A stretch of 64,000 nucleotides of DNA from an uncultured Paracoccaceae bacterium (GCA_947495795.1 CANMAI010000006.1:62001-126000); one strand, 5' to 3'. Counted from the stretch's first letter, positions 27,069-36,653 are shown. Program-made: numbers and translations. The notes: generated from the letters alone by a model not told the origin.

Positions 27069-28118
27069 CTATACCTTCATCTTTGGCGGGCGGGGGAACA
27101 GGAAATCACGCAGCTTCGTGAAAAACGAGCGCTCCCGTTTGACGGCTTCGGGTTGCGGTTGCTTTTTGGTGTTGGTCTCAGCCCTTGACGGCTTTGCCGG
27201 AACGGCTTCGGGCGGCTTGTCGTACTCAATCTTGCCGGTCGCCTTGTCCAGCTCCCAGTCTGGTGCCGCATCCTTGCTCCACAAGTCTTCCCAAAACTCG
27301 CCCGGGGCTTCCGCGAGAATTGTCTCGCCATCTTCGGCCCGCAATTCCATATGATCGCGGTAGCGCACAATGAAGCGGATGCCGCCCGTCGTTTCAATCT
27401 GTTCGATCCAGACGGTTTCTTCGGATCCGGCGAAACCGATCACTATGAGGTCCATCATCAACAGTCTTTCGCCTGCCATTTTGAGCAAAGGCCAACTGCT
27501 CACATTATCCCAGCGCTTGGGCTGACCCGGTGCGGCGTCCACCCGCCGCCAGTAGTCTTCTTCGGGTATGGCAAGGATTGCGGAGCTCCAGCGGGCACGC
27601 TCTTTCTCGTAGCTCGAAAGAGTGTCGGACTGTTCTTCGCAATATGCCTCTACGGCATCCCATATCTCATTGAAGCGCTGGCCCTCTGCATCGAAGAATG
27701 AAGGTGCGGTTGCCTTCCAGGCTTCGAAAAAGGCTTCCTTGCTTTTCACCGCGGCTGCTTTCAGGGCTGGCTCCAACTGCTCCAGTTCGTCCGCCTCTTC
27801 ACGCAGGCCTGCCTGTCGCAGCAGACGGACGGCGCCGCCGACTTCCCGGCGAAACGGTGAGTTTTTGAAGGAGTCGGGGTGGTTTTTGATCGAATAGAGT
27901 TCAAAGCTCGTGGTGTGGAATGCACTGGCATCCGCCCAGAGAGGTGGCATCTCGGCATCTTCCACCAGACGCTCGATGGCGTCCTCGCGCGTGATCTCCA
28001 ACATCTCGATCACACTTTTGCCGTTCCAGTGGTCGCGCAACATGTCGTCGATCTCTGACGCGAATTCGCGGCGATGGTAGAATGGTCGCCCAAGAAGATT
28101 GGTTTCGCTTTGGGCCAT
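27069..28118 (-). CDS. Hypothetical protein, 349 residues
   Basis: This is a soluble acidic protein with no signal. GAGGGAAG precedes the ATG at 28118. The C-terminus is lysine- and proline-rich (SFFTKLRDFLFPRPPKMKV). The middle has a WxxVDAAPGQPKRWDNVSSWPLLKMAGERLLMMD stretch whose parts resemble no family I know. It stands alone, convergent with the + strand membrane protein gene. Confidence 0.7.
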   Translation of the reverse strand: MAQSETNLLGRPFYHRREFASEIDDMLRDHWNGKSVIEMLEITREDAIERLVEDAEMPPLWADASAFHTTSFELYSIKNHPDSFKNSPFRREVGGAVRLLRQAGLREEADELEQLEPALKAAAVKSKEAFFEAWKATAPSFFDAEGQRFNEIWDAVEAYCEEQSDTLSSYEKERARWSSAILAIPEEDYWRRVDAAPGQPKRWDNVSSWPLLKMAGERLLMMDLIVIGFAGSEETVWIEQIETTGGIRFIVRYRDHMELRAEDGETILAEAPGEFWEDLWSKDAAPDWELDKATGKIEYDKPPEAVPAKPSRAETNTKKQPQPEAVKRERSFFTKLRDFLFPRPPKMKV

Positions 28119-28175
28119 GTGCTTCCCTCAAGGTGTCAAAAACGCCTTGGTTGTAGGGCCGGACATGTCTGCCTT

Positions 28176-28277
28176 GCAAGCGCGATCACCGGATCTGCGC
28201 CGGTGTTGATGCGGGCGAGATGCATGACTGTGGTAGGTGTGTGGTTCGGGGAGCTTTACCGGGCGGGCGGCGGCTGA
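28176..28277. pseudogene. Composite of two gene-end fragments
   Basis: Bases 28176-28236 closely repeat the C-terminal coding end of the acyl-CoA dehydrogenase gene (28706-28766, - strand, coding for [13 protein letters not shown]). Directly after them, on the + strand, 28231-28277 code for GVWFGELYRAGGG and a stop, matching the C-terminus of the membrane protein at 26499..27038. Neither fragment has a start. The fusion of two unrelated gene ends points to past recombination. Confidence 0.7.
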
Positions 28278-28335
28278 CGGGGCCCCGACTTTGGGGCTTC
28301 GCCCCTGCAGCGGCCCGCCCGCCAGCCTTGCCCCG
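28264..28335. repeat. GC-rich palindromic repeat, copy B
   Basis: Near-identical to 25891..25960. It starts inside the last codons of the membrane-protein fragment. The inner stem GGGGC-TTC-GCCCC is perfect and the outer arms GGGCGGGC/GCCCGCCC pair. It resembles a REP-type intergenic element. Confidence 0.65.
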
Positions 28336-28370
28336 TAGCGTTTCATCACCAAGTCGAGACGCTTTGACTA

Positions 28371-28631
28371 TTATCCGGCACCAGCCTTTCGATGGTGGAG
28401 GAACAGTACGACCGCAAGTATCAAGACCGGGGCGGAGAGGGTGCCGCTGATCCACGTGGCAAGATATGCAGCAAATTCGACAAAGCCGAGCCGATCCTCA
28501 CATTGATAAAACTCGCTTTCCGGGCCGGTGACTACCAATACGTTGAAGCATCAATAGTCGCCCCACGATTTCAATGCGATCAGGGCCATGAGGAGTGCGA
28601 AGATGCCTAAGGCAAAGCTTGTTCTCCGCAT
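28371..28631 (-). pseudogene. Small membrane protein gene interrupted by in-frame TGA
   Basis: On the - strand, ATG at 28631 opens a frame of 87 codons ending at TAA 28373..28371, with a single TGA at codon 27 (28553..28551). Before it lies one membrane helix (FALGIFALLMALIAL); after it come a cysteine-containing loop and a second helix (SAPVLILAVVLFL) ending with a basic tail. The two halves share frame and style, so this reads as one gene broken by a nonsense change, most simply from TGG (Trp). Family unknown. Confidence 0.6.
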
Positions 28632-28688
28632 TGATGCAAAGCGTCCTTTTGAGGGACAGCCGCTGGCGGTTGCCAGCGGCTGTCCGGC

Positions 28689-30467
28689 TCAGAACGCTTC
28701 AGCCGCAAGCGCCATCACAGGATCTGCGCCGGTGTTGATGCGGGCGAGATGCATGCCCGTGGCGGGAAGCTGGCGGGCCATGTAGTAGCGGCCCGTTGAG
28801 ATCTTGGACTCGTAGAAATCGCGATCTTCCGTGCCTTCGGCCAGTTTCTCCATCGCGGCCTTGGCCATACGTGCCCACATCAAGCCGAGGCAGACATGGC
28901 CGAAGAGGTGCATGAAATCGGTGGAGCCCGAGAGGGCCGCATTCGGGTTTTTCATGCCGTTCTGCATGAAGAACATGCCTGCGGACTGGAGATCCTTGGA
29001 CGCGGCCTTGAGGGGCTCCAGAAAGCCTGCTTTCAGATCCTCGTTGCCCTCGTTTTCCTTGATGAAGGTTTTGACCATATCGAAGAAGGCCATGACGTGC
29101 TTGCCGCCATCCTGCGCGAGTTTGCGGCCCACGAGATCGAGCGCCTGAACGCCGTTGGCACCTTCGTAGATCATGGCGATGCGGGCATCGCGCGCGAACT
29201 GGGACATGCCCCATTCTTCGATATAGCCGTGGCCGCCGTAAACCTGCTGCGCCTGTATGGTGGCATCGAAGCCCTTATCCGTGAGGAAACCCTTGACCAC
29301 CGGTGTCATCAGGGAGATGAGGCCGTGGGCGGCTTCATCATCGCTGCGGATATGCTCATCGATCAGCGTGGCGCTCCACATCACGAAGGCGCGGGCCCCC
29401 TCGACGAAGCTTTTCTGATCCATCAGGTTGCGGCGGATATCGGGGTGCACGATCAGGGGATCGGCGGGGCCATCGGGGTTTTTCGCACCCGTGACATCGC
29501 GGCCCTGAAGGCGATCAAGAGCGTAGGCAACCGCGTTCTGATAGGCCGCTTCTGCCTGCGCGTAGCCTTGAAGGCCGACGCCGATGCGGGCCTCGTTCAT
29601 CATGGTGAACATGGCGCGGAGGCCCTTATGCTCGTCGCCGATGAGGTAGCCTGTGGCGCCATCGTAGTTCATCACGCAGGTGGAATTTCCGTGGATGCCC
29701 ATTTTCTCTTCGAGCTTGCCGCAAGCGAGAGTGTTGCGCTGGCCGAGGGAGCCATCTTCGTTGACCAGAAACTTGGGCACGATGAAGAGGGAGATGCCTT
29801 TTACGCCGTCCGGACCGCCGGGGATCTTGGCGAGGACGAGGTGGATGATGTTGTCCGCCATATCGTGCTCACCGGCGGAGATGAAGATTTTCTGGCCGGT
29901 GATCTTGAAGCTGCCATCGCCCTGCGGCTCTGCCTTGGTGCGGAGCAGGCCGAGATCCGTGCCGCAATGGGGCTCGGTTAGGTTCATCGTGCCTGTCCAT
30001 TCGCAGCTGACCATCTTGGGCAGATACGTGGCTTTCTGCTCTGCGCTGCCATGCGCATGGATCGCGGAATAGGCTCCGTGCGTGAGGCCGGGATACATAT
30101 TGAGTGCCATATTGGCGGAGACGTGCATCTCGCCCACGGCTGTGGCAAGCACGTAGGGCATGCCCTGGCCGCCGAACTCGGGATCGCAATCGAGGCCAGT
30201 CCAGCCGCCTTCGCGCACCAGATCGAAGGCTTCCTTGAAGCCTTTCGGCGTGCGGACAACGCCGTTTTCGAGGTGGCAGCCTTCTGCATCGCCCACGACG
30301 TTGAGAGGGGCCAGGACATCGCGGGCGATCTTACCGGCCTCTTCGAGGATGGCGCCGGTGAAATCACGATCCAGCTCGTCATAGCCGGGCGTGGCTTTCT
30401 CATGCACCTTCAGCATATCGTGAAGGACGAAATCCATGTCTTTTGTGGGGGCGTTGTAGACGGGCAT
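28689..30467 (-). CDS. Acyl-CoA dehydrogenase (FadE-type, long form)
   Basis: This 592-residue FAD enzyme oxidises acyl-CoA to trans-2-enoyl-CoA, the first step of beta-oxidation. The core is complete: [19 protein letters not shown] and [11 protein letters not shown] in the N-terminal and middle domains, the catalytic-base region [18 protein letters not shown] near residue 430, and the extra C-terminal helical domain of the 590-600 residue class. It lies 49 bases after the MerR gene, so it is probably in its operon and under its control. Confidence 0.93.
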   Translation of the reverse strand: MPVYNAPTKDMDFVLHDMLKVHEKATPGYDELDRDFTGAILEEAGKIARDVLAPLNVVGDAEGCHLENGVVRTPKGFKEAFDLVREGGWTGLDCDPEFGGQGMPYVLATAVGEMHVSANMALNMYPGLTHGAYSAIHAHGSAEQKATYLPKMVSCEWTGTMNLTEPHCGTDLGLLRTKAEPQGDGSFKITGQKIFISAGEHDMADNIIHLVLAKIPGGPDGVKGISLFIVPKFLVNEDGSLGQRNTLACGKLEEKMGIHGNSTCVMNYDGATGYLIGDEHKGLRAMFTMMNEARIGVGLQGYAQAEAAYQNAVAYALDRLQGRDVTGAKNPDGPADPLIVHPDIRRNLMDQKSFVEGARAFVMWSATLIDEHIRSDDEAAHGLISLMTPVVKGFLTDKGFDATIQAQQVYGGHGYIEEWGMSQFARDARIAMIYEGANGVQALDLVGRKLAQDGGKHVMAFFDMVKTFIKENEGNEDLKAGFLEPLKAASKDLQSAGMFFMQNGMKNPNAALSGSTDFMHLFGHVCLGLMWARMAKAAMEKLAEGTEDRDFYESKISTGRYYMARQLPATGMHLARINTGADPVMALAAEAF

Positions 30468-30516
30468 TATGCTCTCCCTTAAACGTCTTTTGTTCAGTGC
30501 TCTTGCGGTATGGCGG

Positions 30517-30915
30517 CTATTCAGCCGCGGCCTTGGACTGGCGATTGGCCAGCACGTCTTCCACCCATTTCAGCTGGTCCTGAAGGTCGCTGATGGCAAG
30601 GGTCAGTTCGTCGCGCTTGGCGATCATTGCGCCAAGATGCTTCTGGGCCACTTCATGCGTGCGGGCCAGTTGGGTGACCTGCTGATCGCCGATATGGTAG
30701 AGATTGAGAAGCTGGCGGATCTCTTCAAGGCTGAAGCCGAAGCGCTTGCCGCGCAGGATCAGCTTGAGGCGCGCGCGATCGCGTTTGGTGAAGAGGCGTT
30801 TCTGGCCTTCGCGGATGGGCGAAAGCAATTCCTTGGCTTCGTAGAAGCGGAGTGTGCGGGGGGTGACTTCGAATTCATCGCACATCTGGCCAATGGTATA
30901 GAGCGTATCGGTCAT
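30517..30915 (-). CDS. MerR-family regulator of acyl-CoA metabolism
   Basis: This 132-residue regulator has an N-terminal winged helix starting [21 protein letters not shown], then a long dimerisation helix. It lacks the C-terminal cysteines of metal-sensing MerR proteins. Its position before an acyl-CoA dehydrogenase gene resembles that of LiuR-type regulators of fatty and branched-chain acid degradation. Start at 30915; a longer frame upstream would run through the operator. It probably represses itself and the following gene via the palindromes at 30962..31004. Confidence 0.85.
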   Translation of the reverse strand: MTDTLYTIGQMCDEFEVTPRTLRFYEAKELLSPIREGQKRLFTKRDRARLKLILRGKRFGFSLEEIRQLLNLYHIGDQQVTQLARTHEVAQKHLGAMIAKRDELTLAISDLQDQLKWVEDVLANRQSKAAAE

Positions 30916-30961
30916 GAGGCATTCCCTTCCCTTAGGTTGTTTTTGATTCTCCCTGAAGTAT

Positions 30962-31004
30962 AGCTTACGTTTACGTAAGCTCAAAGAAGAAAGTTTACGT
31001 AAAC
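30962..31004. promoter_or_regulatory. Two palindromic operators upstream of the MerR gene
   Basis: Box 1 (30962..30981) has 8-base arms AGCTTACG/CGTAAGCT around TTTA. Box 2 (30993..31004) is the perfect palindrome GTTTACGTAAAC. Both share the core TTACGT. They lie 47 to 89 bases upstream of the MerR start. From memory, LiuR-like regulators bind sites of similar type. Confidence 0.65.
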
Positions 31005-31196
31005 GTCAAGTGGTTAGCTGCTGCTCTCCGATTGGGGCAGGGGTGCCTTATGTGCTGGAGCCTTCGGCCTGAGCGCCTGCGGAAGGCGGACGGTGCCCGC
31101 GCCCTGCTCAGACTGGCAGGCATTGCAGGGTAAGATGCGGCAGGTTTTGGTGATTCAAGTTTGGGCCAGAGCGGCTTGATCGCGGAGGAGAGGCTT
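31005..31196. other. Gene-free stretch downstream of the VWA gene
   Basis: About 190 bases between the MerR operators and the end of the VWA gene. No gene, clear terminator or repeat is seen. Confidence 0.4.
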
Positions 31197-32906
31197 TCAT
31201 TCCAAGTTGAGAACGCGAACCTCTCCTTCGGTCAGCGTGACCTCACCGATTTCGGCATTTTGATAGACCAGCGTGTAGACGCCCGATGGTATCTGTTGGG
31301 GGCTCTGGCCTGTGAGGTTCAGAACGCGCTCACCGTCCTGGAGCAGTTCCAGTCCGCTGCGGACATCTCGTGCTTTGCTTACTGTCGCCAAGCCATAGTT
31401 CGCAGGCACGATGATATGTTCGGTGCCCGCATCGACAATCAGCGGCGGTGACAGGAAGTTTCTGAACCTGAACCTATAGGTGCCGGGTGGAAGCTGCGCG
31501 GAACTTTTGCCCGTAAGTGACGTCAGCTCTTCAACTGTACTGTCGTCAAGAATAGCGACGACGCCGATTTGTGTGCCATCGAGCTTGATCCGCGAGAGGC
31601 CGTAATCCTCAGCGGAAACACGATATTCCTGGCTTGGTTCAACGACCAGCGGCGGTGACAGGAAGTTTCTGAACTTGAAACGATAAGTACCGGGTGGAAT
31701 TCGCGCTGAGTTCTGGCCTGTCAGTGACGTCAGCTTTTCACCCGTGCTGTCGTCAAGAATATCGACGACGCCGATTTGTGTGCCGTCGAGTTTGATCCGT
31801 GAGAGGCCGTAATCCTCCGCGGAGATACGGTATTCCTGACGTGGTTCAACGACCAGCGGCGGCGACGTGAAGTTTCTGAACTTGAACTGATAGGTCCCGG
31901 GCGGAATTTGCGCGGAGTTCTGGCCTGTCAGTGACGTCAGCTCTTCACCCGTGCTGACGTCGAGAATAGCGACGACGTTGATTTGTGTGCCGTCAAGTTG
32001 GATCAGTGAAAGGCCGTAGTCGGCGGCTGAAAAGAGATACTCTTCGCCTGCCACAATGGAAACAGGTGGCGATGTGAAGTGTTTGAATTCAAGCCGGTAG
32101 GAGCCAGGCGGAATTTCGTGCGACTGCTGCTTGAACAGTTGGCTCTGTTGCTCTCCGGTATCCGCGTTGACAAGATCGACAATGCCCAGAACGTCATCCG
32201 CGAGGCGCACATTCGCGATGGGACTGACCAGTGTTGTCACGACCGGTTCCGGCTGCTCCACGACTGCTGTTTCAACAATACTGGTGCGCACATCTGCCAA
32301 TGCGGCGCTCAGGGCATCGGCTGATCCGGCCTGATAGTATTCTCCGCCGCCATTTTCAGCGATGCAGCTGAGCTGCTCCTCCGCTTCGGCATCAACGTCA
32401 AACCCGACTACGTGGATGGTCACGTCGATCCCCTGATTTCGCAGTTGTGCGGCCGTGGCGCAGGGATCGCCCTCACAGCTTTCAATCCCGTCAGAGACCA
32501 GAACGACCGAGACGGCGTTTTCGGTTTCCAGCAAAAGCTCGCCTGCTTGCAGAAGACTTCCCGCAATGGGGGTTTTGCCTTGTGGCGTGATGCCTGCCAG
32601 AGCGCCAAGCAGATCCGTTCGCGATGCAGCACCCGGGGCCGCGATGGTTTCGATATCGTCGCAAGCGCCGCGCGCGCGGTGGCCGTAGGATATCAGTCCG
32701 GTGCTGATAGTCTTTGGTAACCCTTCGATCAGGCCCGTCATGACGTCTTTGGCCACCACGATCTTCTCTACGTCGTTCACGCGGCCCTACATGGAACCCG
32801 ATCCGTCCAGGATAAACAGAACATCGGAAGATGAAGGCTTATCCTGCGCCATTGATGTGCCCGCAAGGCATAGAAAAGCGCTTATGAAACTGATTGGCAG
32901 GCGCAC
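31197..32906 (-). pseudogene. Exported von Willebrand A (VWA) repeat protein, interrupted by an amber codon
   Basis: A GTG at 32906 (GCGGAG seven bases upstream) starts a Sec signal (VRLPISFISAFLCLAG, cleavage near SMAQ). The VWA MIDAS motif follows as LDGSGSM, then a TAG at 32789..32787, and the frame continues with GRVNDVEKIVVAKDVM. VWA proteins commonly have Trp here (GSMWG), so TGG to TAG is the simple reading. After the stop the VWA domain is intact (VVLVSDGIESCEGDPC), then four copies of a 69-residue repeat with IPPGTYRFKFRNF. Without readthrough only a 39-residue peptide is made. Some tools would start at GTG 32780, giving an unexported protein without MIDAS. Confidence 0.75.
31440..32240 (-). 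repeat. Four tandem 207-bp coding repeats inside the VWA gene
   Basis: The element GAAGTTTCTGAAC or its variants recurs at 31455, 31662, 31869 and 32076, each exactly 207 bases apart, encoding a 69-residue unit with SPPLVVEP, YGLSRIKLDGTQIGVV and LTSLTGQNSA. The middle copies are most alike; the 5'-most coding copy is most diverged. Confidence 0.85.
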
Positions 32907-33158
32907 CCAAAATCTCCGCTTAATGGAATTTGCATTGACGAATTGCTAATGATCTCGAGGCTCGAAGGCAACTGGCCGGGCCGCTTGGGGAAACGAGTGG
33001 TCATCGGCGACCAGCGGTGTTCGGGGTGTGGGGTGCGGGCGTCAGGCGGCATTGAGCCCCCTGCCACCCGCCTTGGTGCCTTGCATTTGTGGCGGCCTTC
33101 CAGCCTGCATGCGGAAAAGGGCATTGGGGGTAGCGGGGCGGCGTGCTAATGGCGGTTC

Positions 33159-33593
33159 ATGGATAGTGAACAGAAGACGAAGATTGCCCGGCAGTTTATT
33201 GCGGCCCTACCGCATTCCCGTGCTTTGGGGATGGAGCTGGATGAGGTGGGGGATGGGTTTGCCGTGATGTCTGTGCCCTATGATGCGCGATTTATTGGCG
33301 ATCCGGCGAGCGGTGTGATGGCGGGCGGTGTGGTGACGGCGTTGCTGGACACATGCGCGGGCACGGCTGTGATGGCGCATCCGCATGCGCCGGGAGGGAC
33401 TGCGACGATTGACCTGCGGATCGACTATATGAGGGCGGCCCCGCCGGGGGAGAGTGTGCATGCGCGGGCGGAGTGCTACCGGATCACGCGATCTGTGGCC
33501 TTTGTGCGGGCCGAGGCCTGGTGTGCCGATCCGGGTGAGCCTGTGGCGACGGCTGCGGGGGCGTTTACTGTGGAACCCGGAGGTTCGCAATGA
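33159..33593 (+). CDS. PaaI-type hotdog thioesterase, copy 1
   Basis: This 144-residue hotdog-fold protein is of the PaaI/acyl-CoA thioesterase family. The active-site region [25 protein letters not shown] holds the HGG-like turn in modified form (V-M-A-G-G), followed by [12 protein letters not shown]. It hydrolyses acyl-CoA or aryl-CoA thioesters in family members. ATG at 33159. Its stop overlaps the next gene by 4 bases, making a two-gene operon of related enzymes. Confidence 0.87.
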   Translation: MDSEQKTKIARQFIAALPHSRALGMELDEVGDGFAVMSVPYDARFIGDPASGVMAGGVVTALLDTCAGTAVMAHPHAPGGTATIDLRIDYMRAAPPGESVHARAECYRITRSVAFVRAEAWCADPGEPVATAAGAFTVEPGGSQ

Positions 33594-34075
33594 GGGCGAA
33601 GCCGGAGCCTGTGCAGGTGATCAAGGAGCGGCGGGACAGTGCGCTGGATGAGTTGGTGGGCTCTGTTCCGTATATTCGGTTTCTGGGCGTGCATTTCGAA
33701 CGGCGGGGTGATGAGCTGACGGCCGTGTTGCCTTACGATGAGAAGCTGATCGGCAACCCAATTCTGCCCGCATTGCATGGCGGGGCAATTGGGGCATTTC
33801 TGGAAATTACGACGGTGATCGAGCTTTCCTGGGCGCAGATCTGGGAGCGTATGGAGGGGGGCGAGGCTTTCGGGGATCATCCGCCGTTGCCCAAGACAAT
33901 TGACTTTACGGTGGACTACCTGCGCAGCGGCCTGCCGCGCGATGCCTATGCACGGGCGCGGATCAACCGCTCCGGGCGACGCTATGCGTCTGTGCATGTG
34001 GAAGCGTGGCAGGACAACCGGGAGCGGCTTTTTGCGCAGGCGACGGGGCATTTTCTGATGCCGCAGGGGGACTAG
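33590..34075 (+). CDS. PaaI-type hotdog thioesterase, copy 2
   Basis: This 161-residue relative of the preceding gene has [25 protein letters not shown], where HGG is intact, and [19 protein letters not shown]. The paired genes suggest a heteromeric or substrate-split thioesterase pair. The coupled ATGA overlap at 33590 makes co-translation likely. Confidence 0.88.
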   Translation: MRAKPEPVQVIKERRDSALDELVGSVPYIRFLGVHFERRGDELTAVLPYDEKLIGNPILPALHGGAIGAFLEITTVIELSWAQIWERMEGGEAFGDHPPLPKTIDFTVDYLRSGLPRDAYARARINRSGRRYASVHVEAWQDNRERLFAQATGHFLMPQGD

Positions 34076-34185
34076 GGCCTGCGGCGCGGGGTGTATTGCG
34101 AAGAGGGCGGAGGCGCACCGCCCCGGCGCTGTGCTTTTGGCAGCGTTGAATTGGATATTTCTGGAAAGATGAAGCGGAGCGGGCG

Positions 34186-35517
34186 GTGAGCGGGGCGGTT
34201 GGAGATGTGACGCACCGGCGCGTGCTGAACATTGCCTTGCCGATTGTGCTTTCCAACGCCACGGTGCCGATTTTGGGGGCCGTGGATACGGGCGTGGTCG
34301 GGCAGCTGGGAGAGGCGGCACCCATCGGGGCCGTGGGGATCGGGGCGATCATCCTTTCCGCCGTTTACTGGATTTTCGGGTTTCTGCGGATGGGCACGGC
34401 GGGGCTGGTGGCGCAGGCGCGGGGGGCCGGAGATGTGGCCGAGACCGGGGCATTGCTGACGCGCGCTTTGATGATCGCGGGGGCTGCCGGGCTGTTCTTC
34501 ATTGTTTTTCAGGTGTTTGTGTTTGGTGTGGCCTTCTGGGCCTCGCCCGCCTCTGCGGAGGTGGAGGGGATGGCGCGGGAGTATATGGCCATTCGCATCT
34601 GGTCTTCGCCCGCGATCATTGCTGTTTATGCGCTGACGGGCTGGCTGGTGGCGATGGAGCGGACACGGGGTGTTTTTGCCATTCAGTTCGTGATGAACGG
34701 GCTGAATATCGTTCTGGATATCTGGTTCGTTCTGGGGCTGGGATGGGGCGTTGAAGGTGTGGCCATCGCGACGTTCATTGCCGAATGGTCCGGCGCACTG
34801 CTGGGGCTCTGGCTTTGCCGGGAGGCGTTCTCCGGTGGGCAGTGGCGGGATTGGGCGCGGGTGTTTGACCCTGCGCGGCTGAAGAAGATGGCGGCGGTGA
34901 ATACGGATATCATGATCCGCTCCGTCCTGTTGCAGGCGGCTTTTGTGAGCTTTCTTTTCTATGCAGCGGATCTTGGGGATGTGACGTTGGCGGCCAACCA
35001 GATCCTCCTGCAATTCCTTTATATCATCTCCTACGCGATGGACGGGTTTGCCTTTGCAGCGGAGGCTTTGGTGGGCTCCGCCCTGGGTGCAAGGCAGAGG
35101 GCTGTCTTGCGGCAGGCGGCAGTGCTGACGAGCCTTTGGGCGGCGGTGATTTCTGTGAGTTTGACACTTCTTTTCTGGGTTTTCGGGCCTGCGATCATCG
35201 ACCGGATGACGACGGCGGTGGATGTGCGGGCGGAGGCGCGGATTTATCTGGGCTGGATTGCGATCGCACCGGTGGTGGGCGTTGCCTCCTGGATGCTGGA
35301 CGGGATTTTCATCGGGGCGACGCGGACGCGAGACATGCGAAATTGCATGATCATCTCCACAGCGCTTTATGCCGTAACGGTGGTATTGTTCGTGGAGTGG
35401 TTCGGGAATGCGGGGCTTTGGGCTGCGCTTATGATGTTCAATTTCTACCGGGCGGTGACGCTGGGGAGCCGGTATCCTGCCCTCGAACGGGAGGCGGACG
35501 CGCCCGCGTCTGCCTGA
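34186..35517 (+). CDS. MATE-family efflux transporter (DinF-like)
   Basis: This 443-residue polytopic protein has about twelve hydrophobic segments in two similar halves. It opens THRRVLNIALPIVLSN and continues with PILGAVDTGVVGQLG, the usual MATE/DinF-type start. It exports drugs or metabolites by Na+ or H+ antiport. GTG start at 34186. Convergent with the following alcohol dehydrogenase gene, 6 bases apart, with no visible terminator. Confidence 0.9.
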   Translation: MSGAVGDVTHRRVLNIALPIVLSNATVPILGAVDTGVVGQLGEAAPIGAVGIGAIILSAVYWIFGFLRMGTAGLVAQARGAGDVAETGALLTRALMIAGAAGLFFIVFQVFVFGVAFWASPASAEVEGMAREYMAIRIWSSPAIIAVYALTGWLVAMERTRGVFAIQFVMNGLNIVLDIWFVLGLGWGVEGVAIATFIAEWSGALLGLWLCREAFSGGQWRDWARVFDPARLKKMAAVNTDIMIRSVLLQAAFVSFLFYAADLGDVTLAANQILLQFLYIISYAMDGFAFAAEALVGSALGARQRAVLRQAAVLTSLWAAVISVSLTLLFWVFGPAIIDRMTTAVDVRAEARIYLGWIAIAPVVGVASWMLDGIFIGATRTRDMRNCMIISTALYAVTVVLFVEWFGNAGLWAALMMFNFYRAVTLGSRYPALEREADAPASA

Positions 35518-35523
35518 AGTGTT

Positions 35524-36489
35524 TCAGAGCGTCAGGATTATCTTTGGTGGTGCCGTGCCTTCATGGATAGCGCGGAAGGCTGCGGGCCCTTCTTCCAGCG
35601 GGCGTTCCTCGACCCAGCCTTCGGGTGTGATTGCACCGGTTTCGAGAAGGGTGAGAGCGGCTTTGAAATCGGCCGGTGTATAGCAGTAGCTGCCGATGAA
35701 GGCGATCTCCTGAAGGGTGATGCGGCGGGTGTCTAGGCCTTCCGCCCCATCCTGGAGGCCTATATGGACAAGCGTGCCACCGGGGCGGGTGAGGGCGCTG
35801 GCGGCCTTGCGGGTGGGGCCTGAGCCCACGGCGTCGAGCACGATATCGGCTTCTTGGGGTGTGTGCTCGAACGGGTTGTAGGGGGCGCTGCCGGTGGTTT
35901 GCGCAAGCATGGCGCGGCGGAGGGGGTTGGGCTCTGCTATCTGGATGTTCGGTATGCCTTTGAGGGCGAAGCACTTGGCGGCAAGGAGGCCGATGGCGCC
36001 GCCGCCGAGGACGATGGCGCTGGTGGCTTGCGGGTGGCGGTTGGTGCCGAGTTCGACTGCGTGAAGGGAGCACGCCAGCGGTTCTGTAAGGGCGGCTTTG
36101 GCAGGGGTGAGCGTGGTGGGAACGATGTTGGCGTCTGGCGCCAGAACCTCCTCGGCGAAGGTTCCGGGATGGGCCATGCCGAGGAGCGCGCGGGTGGTGC
36201 AGAGATGCGGCTCTGCCCGTTGGCAGGCAGGGCAGGTGGTGCAGCTGACAAGCGGATTGACGGTGACGCCCTGGCCTTTGTAGGGCCCGTCAAGCGCTAT
36301 GCCTGCGGCCTCGTGCCCGAGGACGAGGGGTGGTATGCGGCGGGCATCATGGCCGTGCCAGGCGTGCATATCGGAGCCGCAGATGCCTGTATGCGAGACC
36401 CGGATGCGGGACCAGCCTGCACGGGGCTCTGGCGGGGTGAGTTCCTGGATTTCGGTGGTTTCTGTTCCGGTGTAGACGAGGGCTTTCAT
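35524..36489 (-). CDS. Zinc-dependent alcohol dehydrogenase (MDR family)
   Basis: This 321-residue medium-chain dehydrogenase has a catalytic zinc site C-G-S-D with GHEAAG, structural zinc cysteines in CTTCPACQRAEPHLC and a cofactor-binding VLGGGAIGLLAAKCF. It is related to sorbitol/threonine dehydrogenases and somewhat shorter than the usual 340-350 residues. The TRAP transporter genes lie upstream on the same strand, so it may oxidise the imported sugar alcohol or hydroxy acid. Confidence 0.88.
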   Translation of the reverse strand: MKALVYTGTETTEIQELTPPEPRAGWSRIRVSHTGICGSDMHAWHGHDARRIPPLVLGHEAAGIALDGPYKGQGVTVNPLVSCTTCPACQRAEPHLCTTRALLGMAHPGTFAEEVLAPDANIVPTTLTPAKAALTEPLACSLHAVELGTNRHPQATSAIVLGGGAIGLLAAKCFALKGIPNIQIAEPNPLRRAMLAQTTGSAPYNPFEHTPQEADIVLDAVGSGPTRKAASALTRPGGTLVHIGLQDGAEGLDTRRITLQEIAFIGSYCYTPADFKAALTLLETGAITPEGWVEERPLEEGPAAFRAIHEGTAPPKIILTL

Positions 36490-36653
36490 GGGTGTGCCTT
36501 GAGGGTTGGCCGAGGGTTCCGGGGTATGTGTGGCGTGAGTAGTATTGCAAAGATGATGGCTGGCGGCTGTGTTTTCTTTCCGGGATCATCCCCGCCGTTG
36601 GCGCCGAGCCTCCGGCGGGGATATTGGGGGAAAGATGAAAGCGCGGGCGCGGT

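Noticed and set aside
28551-28553. TGA as selenocysteine codon
   Set aside because: No clear SECIS-like hairpin follows within the needed distance, and the protein resembles no selenoprotein; a nonsense change is simpler.
31440-32240. Periodic repeats as CRISPR or satellite DNA
   Set aside because: The 207-base period is a multiple of three, keeps frame and encodes a conserved 69-residue module.
32778-32780. GTG at 32780 as the true start of the VWA gene
   Set aside because: It would remove the signal peptide and MIDAS motif that are present in the same frame upstream, and it lacks a ribosome-binding site.
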